A DNA stretch of 13,348 nucleotides from Candidatus Absconditabacterales bacterium (GCA_937965925.1 CALCME010000104.1:1-13348); one strand, 5' to 3'; numbered from the stretch's first letter, positions 1-8,791 are shown. Numbers and translations: made by a program. The notes: generated by a model not told the origin, from the sequence alone.

Positions 1-51
1 CATTCCTACGATTGGTGATCATCTCCATGTACAGGCGATTACCATTTTCAT
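1..51 (-). CDS. Possible 5' end of a divergent gene, unrecognised (partial)
   Basis: Read on the minus strand from the ATG at 51-49, with UGA as Gly, 17 codons stay open to the window edge and give MKMVIACTWRGSPIVGM. This looks like the first beta strand and turn of a cytosolic protein, but it is too short to assign to a family. The ATG follows a pyrimidine-rich leader (ccacacctctttacatat), as do several plus-strand genes here, and a 20-bp palindrome begins 18 nt upstream of it. If real, the gene is divergent from pyrC and the two share 194 nt. All three plus-strand frames are also open here for short distances, so the strand is uncertain. Confidence 0.35.
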
Positions 52-69
52 ATATGTAAAGAGGTGTGG

Positions 70-89
70 GGACGTAATATATTACGTCC
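70..89. promoter_or_regulatory. Perfect 20-bp palindrome, candidate operator
   Basis: GGACGTAATATATTACGTCC is identical to its own reverse complement, with its centre between 79 and 80. It lies in the leader shared by pyrC and the possible minus-strand gene. The AT-rich centre with short GC-containing arms is typical of a dimeric repressor site. It could also fold as a short hairpin, but no strong T-run follows on either side, so a terminator is less likely. The perfect symmetry is seen directly; operator function is inferred. Confidence 0.45.
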
Positions 90-145
90 TTACTATGTGA
101 AAAGTTTCATATATATACTAGTGGCGATTGATGTGTTTATGATTG

Positions 146-167
146 TTTGAAGAACATGCTCTTCAAA
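146..167. promoter_or_regulatory. Near-perfect 22-bp palindrome upstream of pyrC
   Basis: The arms TTTGAAGA (146-153) and TCTTCAAA (160-167) are exact reverse complements around ACATGC. The centre is itself nearly symmetrical, so only one position pair breaks the 22-bp palindrome. It ends 78 nt before the pyrC start. It may be a second operator or an mRNA hairpin in the leader of the pyrimidine cluster. No T-run follows, so it does not look like an intrinsic terminator. Confidence 0.4.
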
Positions 168-217
168 TCTCCCTATCTCATCTTCACATCCACCCCAACA
201 TCCCTATTTTAAGAACA

Positions 218-227
218 TACATTTTAT
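218..227 (+). promoter_or_regulatory. TACATTTTAT leader element before pyrC
   Basis: TACATTTTAT ends 18 nt before the pyrC ATG. The identical decamer ends 15 nt before the VIT/vWA gene at 8792, and T-rich variants precede most other starts. No Shine-Dalgarno sequence lies between it and the ATG. It may be a promoter -10 region giving a short leader, or a U-rich ribosome-recruiting element; the sequence cannot separate the two. A weak TTCACA (183-188) and TATTTT (205-210) pair with a 16-bp spacer lies just upstream. Confidence 0.3.
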
Positions 228-245
228 CTTCTCAGTAGAATATAT

Positions 246-1409
246 ATGGCTAGTATTAATGCTCGAGAAGAAGACGTAAAGATTGCAGATGTGAAGGAAG
301 GTGAAGAGGTTGTGTTTAAGAACGTCACCTGTACGCACAACCATACTAGATGGAACGAATACGCAGAATGAGGTATCACTACGGTCTGATCATATCACGA
401 AGCAATCGCGTGATGAATCACCAGTTCGTTCTGAATGCCAAATACCAAACCCCCTATAACATCATCTCGTCTCGTAGATGATTTTTTTGAACAAGGAAAA
501 GATCTGCCGATTCGTACGTATATGCATTTCTGAGCGAGAGATGATAATATGCAAGAGTGTGATCAGGCACTAGCACATCCAAGAGTCGTAAGTCTCAAAG
601 TCTATCCAGCATGGAAGGATGACTCAGGTGAGGCGAAGAACGTGACGACAAGCTTTGCTGGACATAAAGCTGAGGTCTTTGATCATTCGCCAGAACCAGG
701 GCATACCTTGGATCAGCTTGCTCAGCTGTGTATCAAGTATAACAAACCAATGATTATTCACTGTGAGACACCAAACATGGGCTATACTCCTGTTGCTGAG
801 AATCACTATCTAGATCATACCGTACTTCCTCTGTGTCGCAGACTCCCTGAACTGAAATTCGTGGTTGCTCATACGACACTCCTAAGTACAGCACAGAAAG
901 TACTAGCTTCCAATCGTGATCATGGAACAAATATCTATATGGAACTAACCCCGCATCATCTATGGTTTACCGTCGATCAGATCAAAGAGGAGGATCAAAA
1001 TCTTCTAGAGTGCTATCCAAGACTTAGAGCAGAGGAAGATAGGGCAGGACTACTGGATCTTTTTACTCAGATAGGAACTGATTCAGCCATCAAACTTATG
1101 CACGGAACTGATCATGCTCCTCATACCAAAGAAGCAAAAATAAAGGGTTCTCGCGGAGTTCCAAATTTTCGTGATACCCTACCAATGATACTCACTCTTG
1201 CGAGCAAGACACAGATGACAACTTCACAACTCCAACTGTTTTTTAGATGAATGACTGAAGAATGTTATTCATTTCTGAGCGAGGTTGAAAAAGATGATAT
1301 GTATACGACGATGCAAAAAACGTCATATATCCCACCTGCTGAGTACTATGAGTGAGTCGTTCGTAATCCAATGGGATGAGTTGAACTGGACTGGAAAGTG
1401 GTTGTGTAA
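246..1409 (+). CDS. pyrC: Dihydroorotase
   Basis: 387 residues with UGA as Gly. The enzyme cyclises N-carbamoyl-L-aspartate to dihydroorotate, the third step of cytosolic UMP synthesis. Metal ligands of the amidohydrolase fold are visible in order: HNH at 31-33 followed by Arg35 (the HxHxR motif), the probable carbamylated lysine K118 in LKVYPA, H172 in IIHCE, H209 in VVAHTT, and D289 in GTDHAPH, the catalytic aspartate position. MPNTKPP around residue 70 is the usual substrate-loop signature. Length is close to E. coli PyrC (about 350), and the short stretch before HxH lacks the N-terminal sandwich of longer class I enzymes. ATG 246 is the first ATG after an in-frame TAA at 210. Nine UGA codons lie in frame, including conserved glycines in AGGITSSFGMPN. 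First gene of the pyr cluster, with two palindromes in its leader. Confidence 0.93.
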
Positions 1410-1445
1410 GTTATATGAGAATTTTCAGTGTTTTATCTACTAAGT

Positions 1446-1553
1446 ATCGTCATTGCGAGAAGTTTGTCTTTCACAAACGACGTGGCAATCACGTCAAGTT
1501 CTATTCAATACGAGATTACCACGACTCACTATCGTTCGTCTCGTAATGACGAT
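1446..1553. repeat. Inverted-repeat element, MITE-like or dispersed palindromic repeat
   Basis: The terminal arms ATCGTCATTGCGAG (1446-1459) and CTCGTAATGACGAT (1540-1553) are reverse complements except for one position. Inner arms CGTGGCAATC (1481-1490) and GATTACCACG (1514-1523) also pair with one mismatch, and GTTTGT/ACAAAC forms a small hairpin inside the left half. From memory, the CGTCATTGCGAG...GTGGCAATC core belongs to a family of dispersed repeats seen in many unrelated bacteria. No ORF lies inside, so any movement would need a transposase supplied elsewhere. It fills half of the 210-nt gap between pyrC and pyrE and would fold into a long hairpin in a pyrC-pyrE transcript. Confidence 0.75.
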
Positions 1554-1619
1554 TGAATGATGAATTATTGAGTAAGGAATCTTAGCAAATTCATTTTTAT
1601 ATATATATCTAGTGACTGT

Positions 1620-2222
1620 ATGACTATAGAACAAGCTCTCTTAGAAACAAAAGCAGTAAAACTTCAGCCAGATGATCCATTCACCTGGTCTTCATGAATG
1701 AAGTCACCAATCTATTGTGACAATAGAGTGCTTATGTCGTTTCCTATTATTAGAAGTGTGGTTGTAGATATGTTTGTGGAAAGACTCTCAACAAATAAAG
1801 AGATAGAGTGAATTGCAGGGGTAGCGACGTGAGGGATTGCTCTATGAGCACTCATTGCAGATCGTCTCTGATTGCCGTTTGTCTATATTAGGTCGAAAAC
1901 GAAAGCTCATGGGAGACAGAATTTGGTAGAGTGAGATGTAGACCAAGCTCAGAACTACATCCTTATCGAGGACTTGATTTCAACATGAAAAAGTAGTCTC
2001 TTCGCAGTCCAAGCAATGAGAGATATCGGTAAGACCGTACTTTGAGTAGCAGCTATTTTTTCATATGAATTTCCTGAGGCAGAACTTAATTTTGCAGAAC
2101 TTGAGACGAATTTTTTCTCACTAGGGAACTATTCCACTCTCATCGAAGAAGCAATTAAGTTGAACTATATAGATGAACATTCTAGATGAGCTCTTCTCGA
2201 GCGAAGGAAGCAGTTTGCTTAA
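1620..2222 (+). CDS. pyrE: Orotate phosphoribosyltransferase
   Basis: 200 residues with UGA as Gly. It joins orotate to PRPP to give OMP, the fifth step of UMP synthesis. The N-terminus has the family pattern with an SSGMKSPIYCDNR stretch at 24-36. The catalytic loop region reads RSKTKAHGRQN from residue 91, the conserved R...K.HG. The PRPP-binding motif IEDLISTGKSS has acidic residues E117 and D118, followed by S-T-G-K. The Gly of this motif (123) is encoded by UGA. Length is normal for bacterial PyrE. Nine in-frame UGA codons. ATG 1620 is the first suitable start after the repeat element, behind an AT-rich leader without Shine-Dalgarno. Gene order pyrC-pyrE-pyrD-pyrF supports a shared role. 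Confidence 0.93.
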
Positions 2223-2287
2223 GTCTGTGATTTGAGTACAATTACAATTCTTTCTTCTTCATTTTTTTAATTCATTTTCTCTTTTTC

Positions 2288-3442
2288 ATGCCATATAAAA
2301 TGAGTAGACCAATGAGATACGATATTAATGTTTCATTTGAGCAGAACAAAAAAGAAGGACCTTACTATTGGCATCAAATAAACGATAAGAATGCGTTAAT
2401 CGAAGAAACATTAGGAGAGTATGGTATAGAAACTGACTTTTTTTGATATACAACTAAGCTTCCATTGTGAGTTGCGGCATGACCGTTGTTCAATGAAAAA
2501 TATATGCAAGCTGCTGCAATGGATGGTTTTTCAGTAATTACACGAAAGACATTTAGATCTGTAGAAAGACGTGCTCATAGAAATGATGGATCGTTCCTCT
2601 GACACAATGTTGTCTACTTAGATAAAGATCAACCTCTAGAAATTGGTGATATGTGATGAACGCTTCATGGAACCTTAGAAAATATGCATGATGATGCGCA
2701 TACGACGATCACAAATTCATTTGGTATGGGATCAGATGTTCCTGAGGTATGGATGCCACAGGTAACTGCTATCGAATCATGGATGAATGAAAAGAAAAAG
2801 CAAACTATTGCGAGTGTTGTAGCTTCTCCTGCTGACTGATGGACGCTTGAACAACTCGCAGAAGATTACACACAGACTGCTTTAAAAGCTGAATCTGCAT
2901 GAGCAAGGATTGTTGAGTTTAATCTTTCATGTCCAAACGTGTGTAGTAGTGAATGATCTATCTATACGAGTCCAGAAACGACGATGTTTATCTGTAAGTA
3001 TGCAAAAGAGCATCTTTCTCCTGATACGAAACTTCTGATCAAGATCTGATATAACGATAAGGCGTGATACAAACTCCTTGTAGAACCAGTTCTTCCATAT
3101 ATAGATTGAATTGTAGCAATTAACACTATTCCAATGAATGTGGTAGATGATGAAGAAAAACAAGCACTTCCTGGATGACTCAGAACATGAACATGTTGAT
3201 ATGCTATAGGTAATCTTGCTGCTCAAGCAGTTTGATTTCTTCATGAACTAAGAAAAGAGAATAATCGAACTTTCAAACTTCTATGATGTGGGTGAGTGAT
3301 GTCTCCAGAAGCATTTATGGCTCATATAGATGCATGAGCAGATTTTGTTCTGTGTGGTACCGCTGCGTGGTTTAATCCTGAACTACCTGTACAAGTAGCT
3401 GAGCATATCAGAGATAATAAGATTCAGCTGAAGATAGGGTAG
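2288..3442 (+). CDS. pyrD: Dihydroorotate dehydrogenase, class 1-like
   Basis: 384 residues with UGA as Gly. This FMN enzyme oxidises dihydroorotate to orotate, the fourth step of UMP synthesis. Visible motifs are LPLGVAAGPLFN near 59-70, the FMN-binding strand and turn; EFNLSCPNV with N212 and C215; LLIKIGYN; and near the C-terminus LGCGGVMSPEAF and DAGADFVLCGTAAW, the phosphate-binding end of the barrel. The Cys in NLSCPN is the catalytic base of class 1 enzymes; class 2 membrane enzymes have Ser there. At 384 residues it is longer than typical class 1 proteins (about 310), with extra sequence at the N-terminus and around 110-160. No membrane segment is seen. The electron acceptor is unknown, and no pyrK-type iron-sulfur partner is nearby. 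About 19 in-frame UGA codons. The leader (2231-2287) is strongly pyrimidine-rich. Confidence 0.9.
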
Positions 3443-3470
3443 AAGTCAAAATTTAACTGTATCAATATTT

Positions 3471-4382
3471 ATGTCATTGATTTCCTCTCTTTCCAAGAAA
3501 CGACTCTCAATCTCTCATGAGAAGAATTCTCTCTTGTGTGCTGGACTTGATCCAGCTCTTTTTCAGATGTGAAGGTGAGAAAAAGGACTACCTTCATTTA
3601 TACAGTCAGATGAACAACTCTTTGATCGATCCAAGAACTATATAGATGCAGTTGCCCCATATGTAAGTGGACTAAAGTATAATATCAAATACCGAGAATG
3701 AGTATGACAAAGTAAGATACTCCATGACCTCGTTCAATATGCAAAAAGTCTCTGACTTTTTCTGATAGAAGATGGAAAAATTGCTGATATATGATCGACA
3801 AATGACTCTTCGTTGTACTATAGTGAGCAACGTGCTCCAGATACAGTAACTATTGCTCCTTATGCATGAAACATGAAATGAACAATCCAAGATGCTAGCA
3901 AGAGAAACCTATGAGTGTTTACGATGTGTTTGATGTCTAGTACTGAATACAATCAAGAAAAACATCTGCTCGTCCCTCTAAACAAAAATCACGTATCTGA
4001 ATATGCATCTAAGCATATTCTAAAACTAGACTGATCATTGTATATGTTAAGATATCACTTTCTTGCATATGAAGCAAAGAAACATGAAGCGTTATGAGTA
4101 GTTATCGGAGCTCCAAGTGAGCATAATCATATTTGAGATAAGGAGATACTTTCTTTGTCAGAAATTTTAGATGATGAACAACTTGTTCTGTGCCCTTGAA
4201 CTTGATCTCAGTGAGGCGATCCTACCGTTCTCTTGCACCATTTTTGATCTCGTGTAGTCGTCTGTATGAGTCGCTGATTGATGTTTCCTGTATGATCAAC
4301 TTCAACACCTGTGAATCAAAGAGATGCTGCTAAATCTTGGAGAGATAAGGTAAACGTTTCACTCGTTTGACAGACTGATTAA
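3471..4382 (+). CDS. pyrF: Orotidine 5'-phosphate decarboxylase
   Basis: 303 residues with UGA as Gly. It decarboxylates OMP to UMP, the last step of the pathway. The catalytic D-x-K-x-x-D array is seen as EDGKIADIGST, with D101, K103 and D106. CAGLDPAL near 23-30 and LKYNIKYREG near 69-78 are the other substrate-contact regions of subfamily 2 (the ~270-residue type). The C-terminal phosphate-binding segment reads CPGTGSQGGDP, then VVCMSRGLMFP; several of its glycines are UGA codons. It is slightly longer than usual for the subfamily. It starts 28 nt after pyrD and is probably co-transcribed with it. ATG 3471 is the only convincing start before CAGLDP. Confidence 0.92.
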
Positions 4383-4602
4383 AAATGGCATGTTTCATTT
4401 GATTTGAAAGTCATGTTGTTTTCAATACAAGGAAGAAAAGAATGTTTATCAAATTTGTTTTACTCTATAGATCAACACTCGATACACGAAAATTATTCAT
4501 TATAGCACCTGTATGAAATAGATACAAAAATGTTGCAAAATAGCTTAGAGATTGTTTCGAGCTTACGTACCAGAATATCGTTTTTTACTCTTCCCAACGC
4601 TT

Positions 4603-6183
4603 ATGTTGAAAAGATTAACGAAGAAATGGTCATTTGTATTATTGGGTGTTTGAATAATTTCGTGAATTGGAAATCTTGTAAGATTTCCCCTCTATGTCGT
4701 TGAGTATTGATCTGTGTTTTTTCTCGTGTATACCTTGCTCCTCATTTTGTGAGTATGACTTCTCTTGTGAGAAGTATCTCTTTCTCAAAAATATCAAAAA
4801 TGACGATGATCACTGATTCGTTGATCTACCAGTAAAACTTGAGGTCTTTTTTCATCCATAAGATCAATTCTCTCACGATGATGAGTGTTATTTGTTTTCC
4901 TTCTTCTGAGTTATTATGTTGTCTACTTGTGACGAAGTGTAGACTATCTATGGTATACGTTGGTGTGATTGTTTACTGAAAGTAACGTTTTCTGATGAAA
5001 CGAGTGAGTTCAATCTTCTTTTTCCTTTTTTAGTCGTGATGTGTTGTGAGCATCATCAGACTATCTAGAATGATGATTGTTTTCTTTTCCAGTCATTATT
5101 TGAGTCTGTGTGTGAGTGATTTTGTTGAGTTGGCTTCTGTGGTGATCTATGTTCTCTTTTATGAGGAAATCTATCCATCTCACTATTTCTGTCTTTTGAA
5201 TGTTGGTGATTCTGACATGTTGAGCAATTTTTCTTCCATGAGCTACTACTCATCGATCATCGTTCTTAACATTCGATGGGAGTTTGTTTTTTTCATCTTG
5301 ATTGTGGTTAGATGCCGTACGACATATGATCACCTCACTCATGATTTGATGTTGATTGTTGTGAACGTTTGCTAGTATGAAACATCGTGATAGTGAGCTT
5401 CGTAGATGAGTAGTCTATATTATTATGTGAGACTACATAATCTCTTTGTTGTGATGTGTTCTTGTCTGATCACTTCTTTCATCATCAATCAGTCTCTCTT
5501 GAAATACACTTTTTACCGAATGAGTAGTGAGTCTTACGTTCTTATTTGGAATTCTTCCTGATACGATCTTACAGTGGTGACGATGATGATCTCTCTTTTT
5601 AGTTCTATTTTTTGTCGTCTGTATTTTATTGATGATTACAACGATCTGATGATTGTGCGCATACATTATTCATTCATTTTCAGAATTTCTCAAGAGAAAG
5701 AGTACACATAGTCGAAATGCAAATGTTCTTTTGTTTCTTGTTTTTCTCTTGTCATTAGTCTATACAAGATCACATTGATTGTATGTGATGGATATGTTGA
5801 GTGGATATATCTATTCTCTTCTTCTTCCTGTTCTATGAGTAGCTACCTGTGTGCTTTGTATTGCTGACACGAAGAGACTTACGGTTTTTTTGAACCAGAG
5901 GTCAACGTGAGCTTCTAAAAGAGTACTTCCTATGCGATTGATAGCTCTATGATGGTCTGGGTGAATAATTCTTTTTCTAAGTCAACTCATCATGATTGGA
6001 ATCAATTGATTTGAATGACTTACTTGATACAATACAGTCTTTCAAGTATATTGAATTTGAATAGTAGGTGGGGCAATATTCCTTTTGAGTATTTGATTCT
6101 TTCTTTTTCAGAAAAATTTTAGAGAGTTATGAATGTGAGGATATAACTTATCTCATCTGAAACTACATGATATATCTAAGTAA
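4603..6183 (+). CDS. Sodium-coupled NSS (LeuT-like) transporter
   Basis: 526 residues with UGA as Gly, and strongly hydrophobic with about 11-12 apparent membrane helices. Residues 9-29 carry the first-helix signature of the neurotransmitter:sodium symporter family, ending in GIGNLVRFP; N24, R27 and P29 match the conserved GLGNxxRFP. Residues 33-60 (EYGSVFFLVYTLLL...) follow the GGAF..PY pattern of helix 2. Around W235 the stretch LWLDAVRHMITSLMIGCG resembles helix 6, and FASMKHRD resembles the following loop. The usual FFSL of helix 6 is replaced by MITSL, so this is a divergent member. Substrate is unknown; bacterial relatives carry amino acids or related amines with Na+. It is preceded by 220 nt without a convincing gene. 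Dense UGA codons inside the helices make it unreadable in the standard code. Confidence 0.82.
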
Positions 6184-6272
6184 GTCGTTCCACGTATGAA
6201 GAACGATTATGTACTAACTCATCAAGATAAACAAGAAGTGAATTTTAGTTAAATGTAACGTGAATTTTGTGT

Positions 6273-6773
6273 ATGTACTTATGAATAGATCCAGGGATTC
6301 GTAAGCTTTGATATGGCTTAATAGACAAAGAGTGACAAGTTGTTGACTCATGAATTATCCTTCAATCTCAGAAGAAACCAACAAGAAATGATCAATTTGC
6401 AAGAATGGTAGAGCTTGTAGACTTTTTTGATACCATGCTGCATGATTTTCCTATTCAAGCAATTTGAATGGAAAAATTGTTTTTCACTACCCGTAATCAA
6501 AACAATGCTGAGTTTGTTTACTGAGCTAGAGGGTGTTTGTGTATGTTGTTTCGTAGACATACGATTCCCTTGTATGAGCGAACACCTCAAGAAATAAAAA
6601 AATATGTAACTGGAAATGGAAGTGCAAGTAAAGAACACATGCTCGCTTTTGTTAAAAAAATATTTTCACTTACGGATGATGACATAAAGCGACACGATGC
6701 GGCAGATGGATTGGGTATTGCTTTGATGGTGAAAAACAAGAGAGAAAACGAATTGAGGAGGAAGACTTCTTAG
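6273..6773 (+). CDS. ruvC: Crossover junction endodeoxyribonuclease RuvC
   Basis: 166 residues with UGA as Gly, matching the normal ~160-175 length. RuvC cuts Holliday junctions during recombination and works with the RuvAB branch-migration motor. The four acidic residues of the RNase H-like active site are visible: D6 in LGIDPG, E67 in MEKLFF, and D142 and D145 in HDAADGLGIAL. YERTPQEIKKYVTGNGSASK at 101-120 is the conserved DNA-contact and flexible region, close to the family pattern. The Gly in LGIDPG is a UGA codon, which is why only the C-terminal half is visible in the standard code. ATG 6273 puts D6 at the usual distance from the start. ruvA and ruvB are not in the window. Confidence 0.93.
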
Positions 6774-6796
6774 GGAATTCTCAAATTCTTAAAAGT

Positions 6797-6813
6797 GTTG
6801 AATATTATTCAAC
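6797..6813. other. Short hairpin after ruvC
   Basis: GTTGAAT and ATTCAAC are exact complements around a 3-nt ATT loop, 24 nt after the ruvC stop. No T-run follows directly; the next T-rich stretch begins near 6834. It may be a weak terminator, an mRNA-stabilising 3' hairpin or a binding site. Confidence 0.3.
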
Positions 6814-6861
6814 TCTGTGTATCTTACTGGTAACTTTTATTTTATTATACTCGATTTTAAT

Positions 6862-8616
6862 ATGCATTTCTCTCGTTATTATCTTTGTTCATTTCTAGCA
6901 ATCTGTATTTCTTTTTTCTTTTGATCTACGTTATTTGCTCAGACTCCTGTAGTTATTGATGCTTCTGCTGATGCGGAATTACAGATGTTCCTTGATGAGC
7001 TTTCAATAAAAGACGGTGGGTGAGCTCCTTCATGTTCATTCACGAAAGAGCAACAAGAACTTCTTATACTCGTGAATAATATGTTTACTGATCATGCAGA
7101 CACGAAAATTGCTAAGAGATTGTTTGAAACTCCTTCATATCAAGAACTTATCAGTAATTACAGTAATGATTTCCTTTCTACCATACAAGCAACATTAGCT
7201 CAATGTAATGGTGAACGAATGCCAATGTCTACATATAATGACCTTGCAGATTTTAGATCATGACTTTTGGAATATATATGAACGATACAGACATTACGTC
7301 AAGTAGAGTCTCAAGTAGACGAAACGGATGAGGTTTTTGGTGCTATGGAAAACCTGCGTGATCATATTTTTTGAGATATCTTGGCATTTAATCTTCCTGA
7401 CAGTTGATACCTACAACAGACAGTAGAGATGGAAGTAGTCTTTAAAATGAATGGTCAAGATGAAAATATTGATGTTTCTTTTGTGATGTGAGGGGAGGGA
7501 GTTACTGATATAGAAACTATGGAGATGGCAAGTTCATACGACGCTTGATTAGATCTTGATCTAGATGACTGATATACTGATATGACAGTTTGATGAACAG
7601 TGAATATGGAAATTCGTCTTGTCGATGGTCATCTATATGCAAAAATGTCTGATCTTAAGATTGATATGTGAGATACGACGTTTGATTCTGAATGGGAAAG
7701 AGAAGAGTTTGATACAACGATGAATATGTTGAAGTTGTTTCAATGAAAATTTATTGATATTCCCCTCCTTCCAGAATGAATGATGGCAGGGATGCAAAAT
7801 GGACAGATACGTCCAGATCCAATGATGATGATCTCTCCACAGATGATATTTGGAGACCTCAAACAGCAACAGCAGATGATGATTGATATGATTGAACAAG
7901 ACTGGATGATGACCTATGCAAAGGCTTGAAACACAAACTATCTCTGATTAAATCCAGCTGCATGTGGGACGATGAACGTAATGTGACCATGAATGGTGAC
8001 AGAATGTCTTTGATTACGATCTGATATGCTAGATGCAACGGATGGTAAATGAATGATGTTTATGGCTATGGAATGAAATAATTCGAGTATGTGACTGACA
8101 GATAGATTCATGAATGAAGATGACAAGATGCCTGAAGATCTAGCATATCTCAGAGATAAACCAATCATTTCACGAAATGAACAAAAGATCTTAGAAATCG
8201 ATCTGCCATTTCCAGATGATATGTGATGACTCAAATATGAGAATGAAAATGTTATGTTGCGTGCAAAATTTCCAGATATGAAATATGACTATGAGACATG
8301 ACAGATGAGTGAAAGTAGTATAGATCTCATGATGTCTGGTATTCGAAAACCTCAACAGAAATTTCTTCGTGGGACGGTAACTGGAGAAGATATTACTGCA
8401 AAAATGGCGTTAGATATTGAATGAGATAGTAGTGATATGAAAGTTTGAGTCTCGTTTGAGATGGAGAGAAACGATGAAAATGATATGCCAGCGATTTCAT
8501 TTATGATGTCATTAGATCAACAACAGGAATTTGTTGATGCTGCAGTTATTGAAGCTCCTTATGAGTGAGATGTTATTGATATTAACTCACTAATGGATCT
8601 TACTACTTGACTCTAG
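6862..8616 (+). CDS. Exported methionine-rich protein of unknown function
   Basis: 584 residues with UGA as Gly; family not recognised. Residues 1-26 form a signal peptide with one basic residue, a hydrophobic run and an LFA/Q cleavage site, so the mature protein should be outside the membrane. By my count about 53 of 584 residues are Met (roughly 9%, several times the usual share), most densely at 307-350, where MMAGM, MMM and QQQQMM runs occur. An N-terminal part near 60-170 looks helical. Two later regions, about 190-280 and 455-565, have alternating hydrophobic strands, with LVDGHLYAKMSDLKID in the first. This is the look of a lipid- or ligand-binding beta sheet such as the LppX type, but that is a guess. 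It is also acidic and rich in Asp. It precedes another exported protein, with a terminator between them. Confidence 0.75.
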
Positions 8617-8696
8617 AGGTCCGATCTACTGGACTGAGTTTTAATATGTATATAGTGAGACCGACGAATCAACTATTCGAACTAGATAAGTTTTTT

Positions 8697-8720
8697 CACC
8701 GTCACACTGAGGTGTTTTTT
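8697..8720 (+). terminator. Intrinsic terminator after the Met-rich gene
   Basis: CACC and TCA pair with TGA and GGTG around a CAC loop, with one bulged G (8701). Six T residues follow immediately (8715-8720). The hairpin lies 81 nt after the stop at 8616 and separates this gene from the VIT/vWA gene. Confidence 0.6.
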
Positions 8721-8766
8721 GAGTATACATAGGTGTTCAAGATTGTGTTTTCTCGGTTGCTAAACG

Positions 8767-8776
8767 TACATTTTAT
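8767..8776 (+). promoter_or_regulatory. TACATTTTAT leader element before the VIT/vWA gene
   Basis: Identical to the decamer upstream of pyrC. It is followed by a pyrimidine run (tctctttctttttg) up to the ATG at 8792, with no Shine-Dalgarno sequence. Being downstream of a terminator, this gene needs its own promoter, so the element is a candidate -10 region or a U-rich initiation element. Confidence 0.35.
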
Positions 8777-8791
8777 TCTCTTTCTTTTTGT

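Noticed and set aside
1..112. Plus-strand tails at the left edge: frame 2 gives GDHLHVQ and frame 1 gives CTGDYHFHI, both faintly like the M23 peptidase H-x-H motif
   Set aside because: Two overlapping frames cannot both be right, and neither has the flanking family pattern. The fragments are under 70 residues.
246..1409. pyrC as a pseudogene, because TGA triplets interrupt it in the standard code
   Set aside because: Every TGA fits a glycine in a continuous enzyme with all metal ligands, and all neighbouring genes show the same pattern.
2927..3244. Minus-strand open frame of about 105 residues opposite pyrD
   Set aside because: It is antisense to the conserved NLSCPN-containing part of pyrD, has biased low-information composition and no own leader.
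4385..4543. A 52-residue plus-strand frame starting 2 nt after pyrF, with two UGA codons read as Gly
   Set aside because: No recognisable motif, signal or leader element. Short frames open by chance when only TAA and TAG stop.
5046..5375. An open frame of about 109 residues on the plus strand inside the NSS gene
   Set aside because: It overlaps a frame with a clear NSS signature. It is open because the recoded gene has many TGA triplets in the other frame.
6196..6252. An 18-residue frame between the transporter and ruvC
   Set aside because: Too short, with no supporting signal and no similarity recognised.
8617..8690. Possible tRNA in the gap after the Met-rich gene, suggested by attcgaact and a small CGAAT/ATTCG hairpin
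   Set aside because: No cloverleaf, acceptor stem or matching T-arm could be built.
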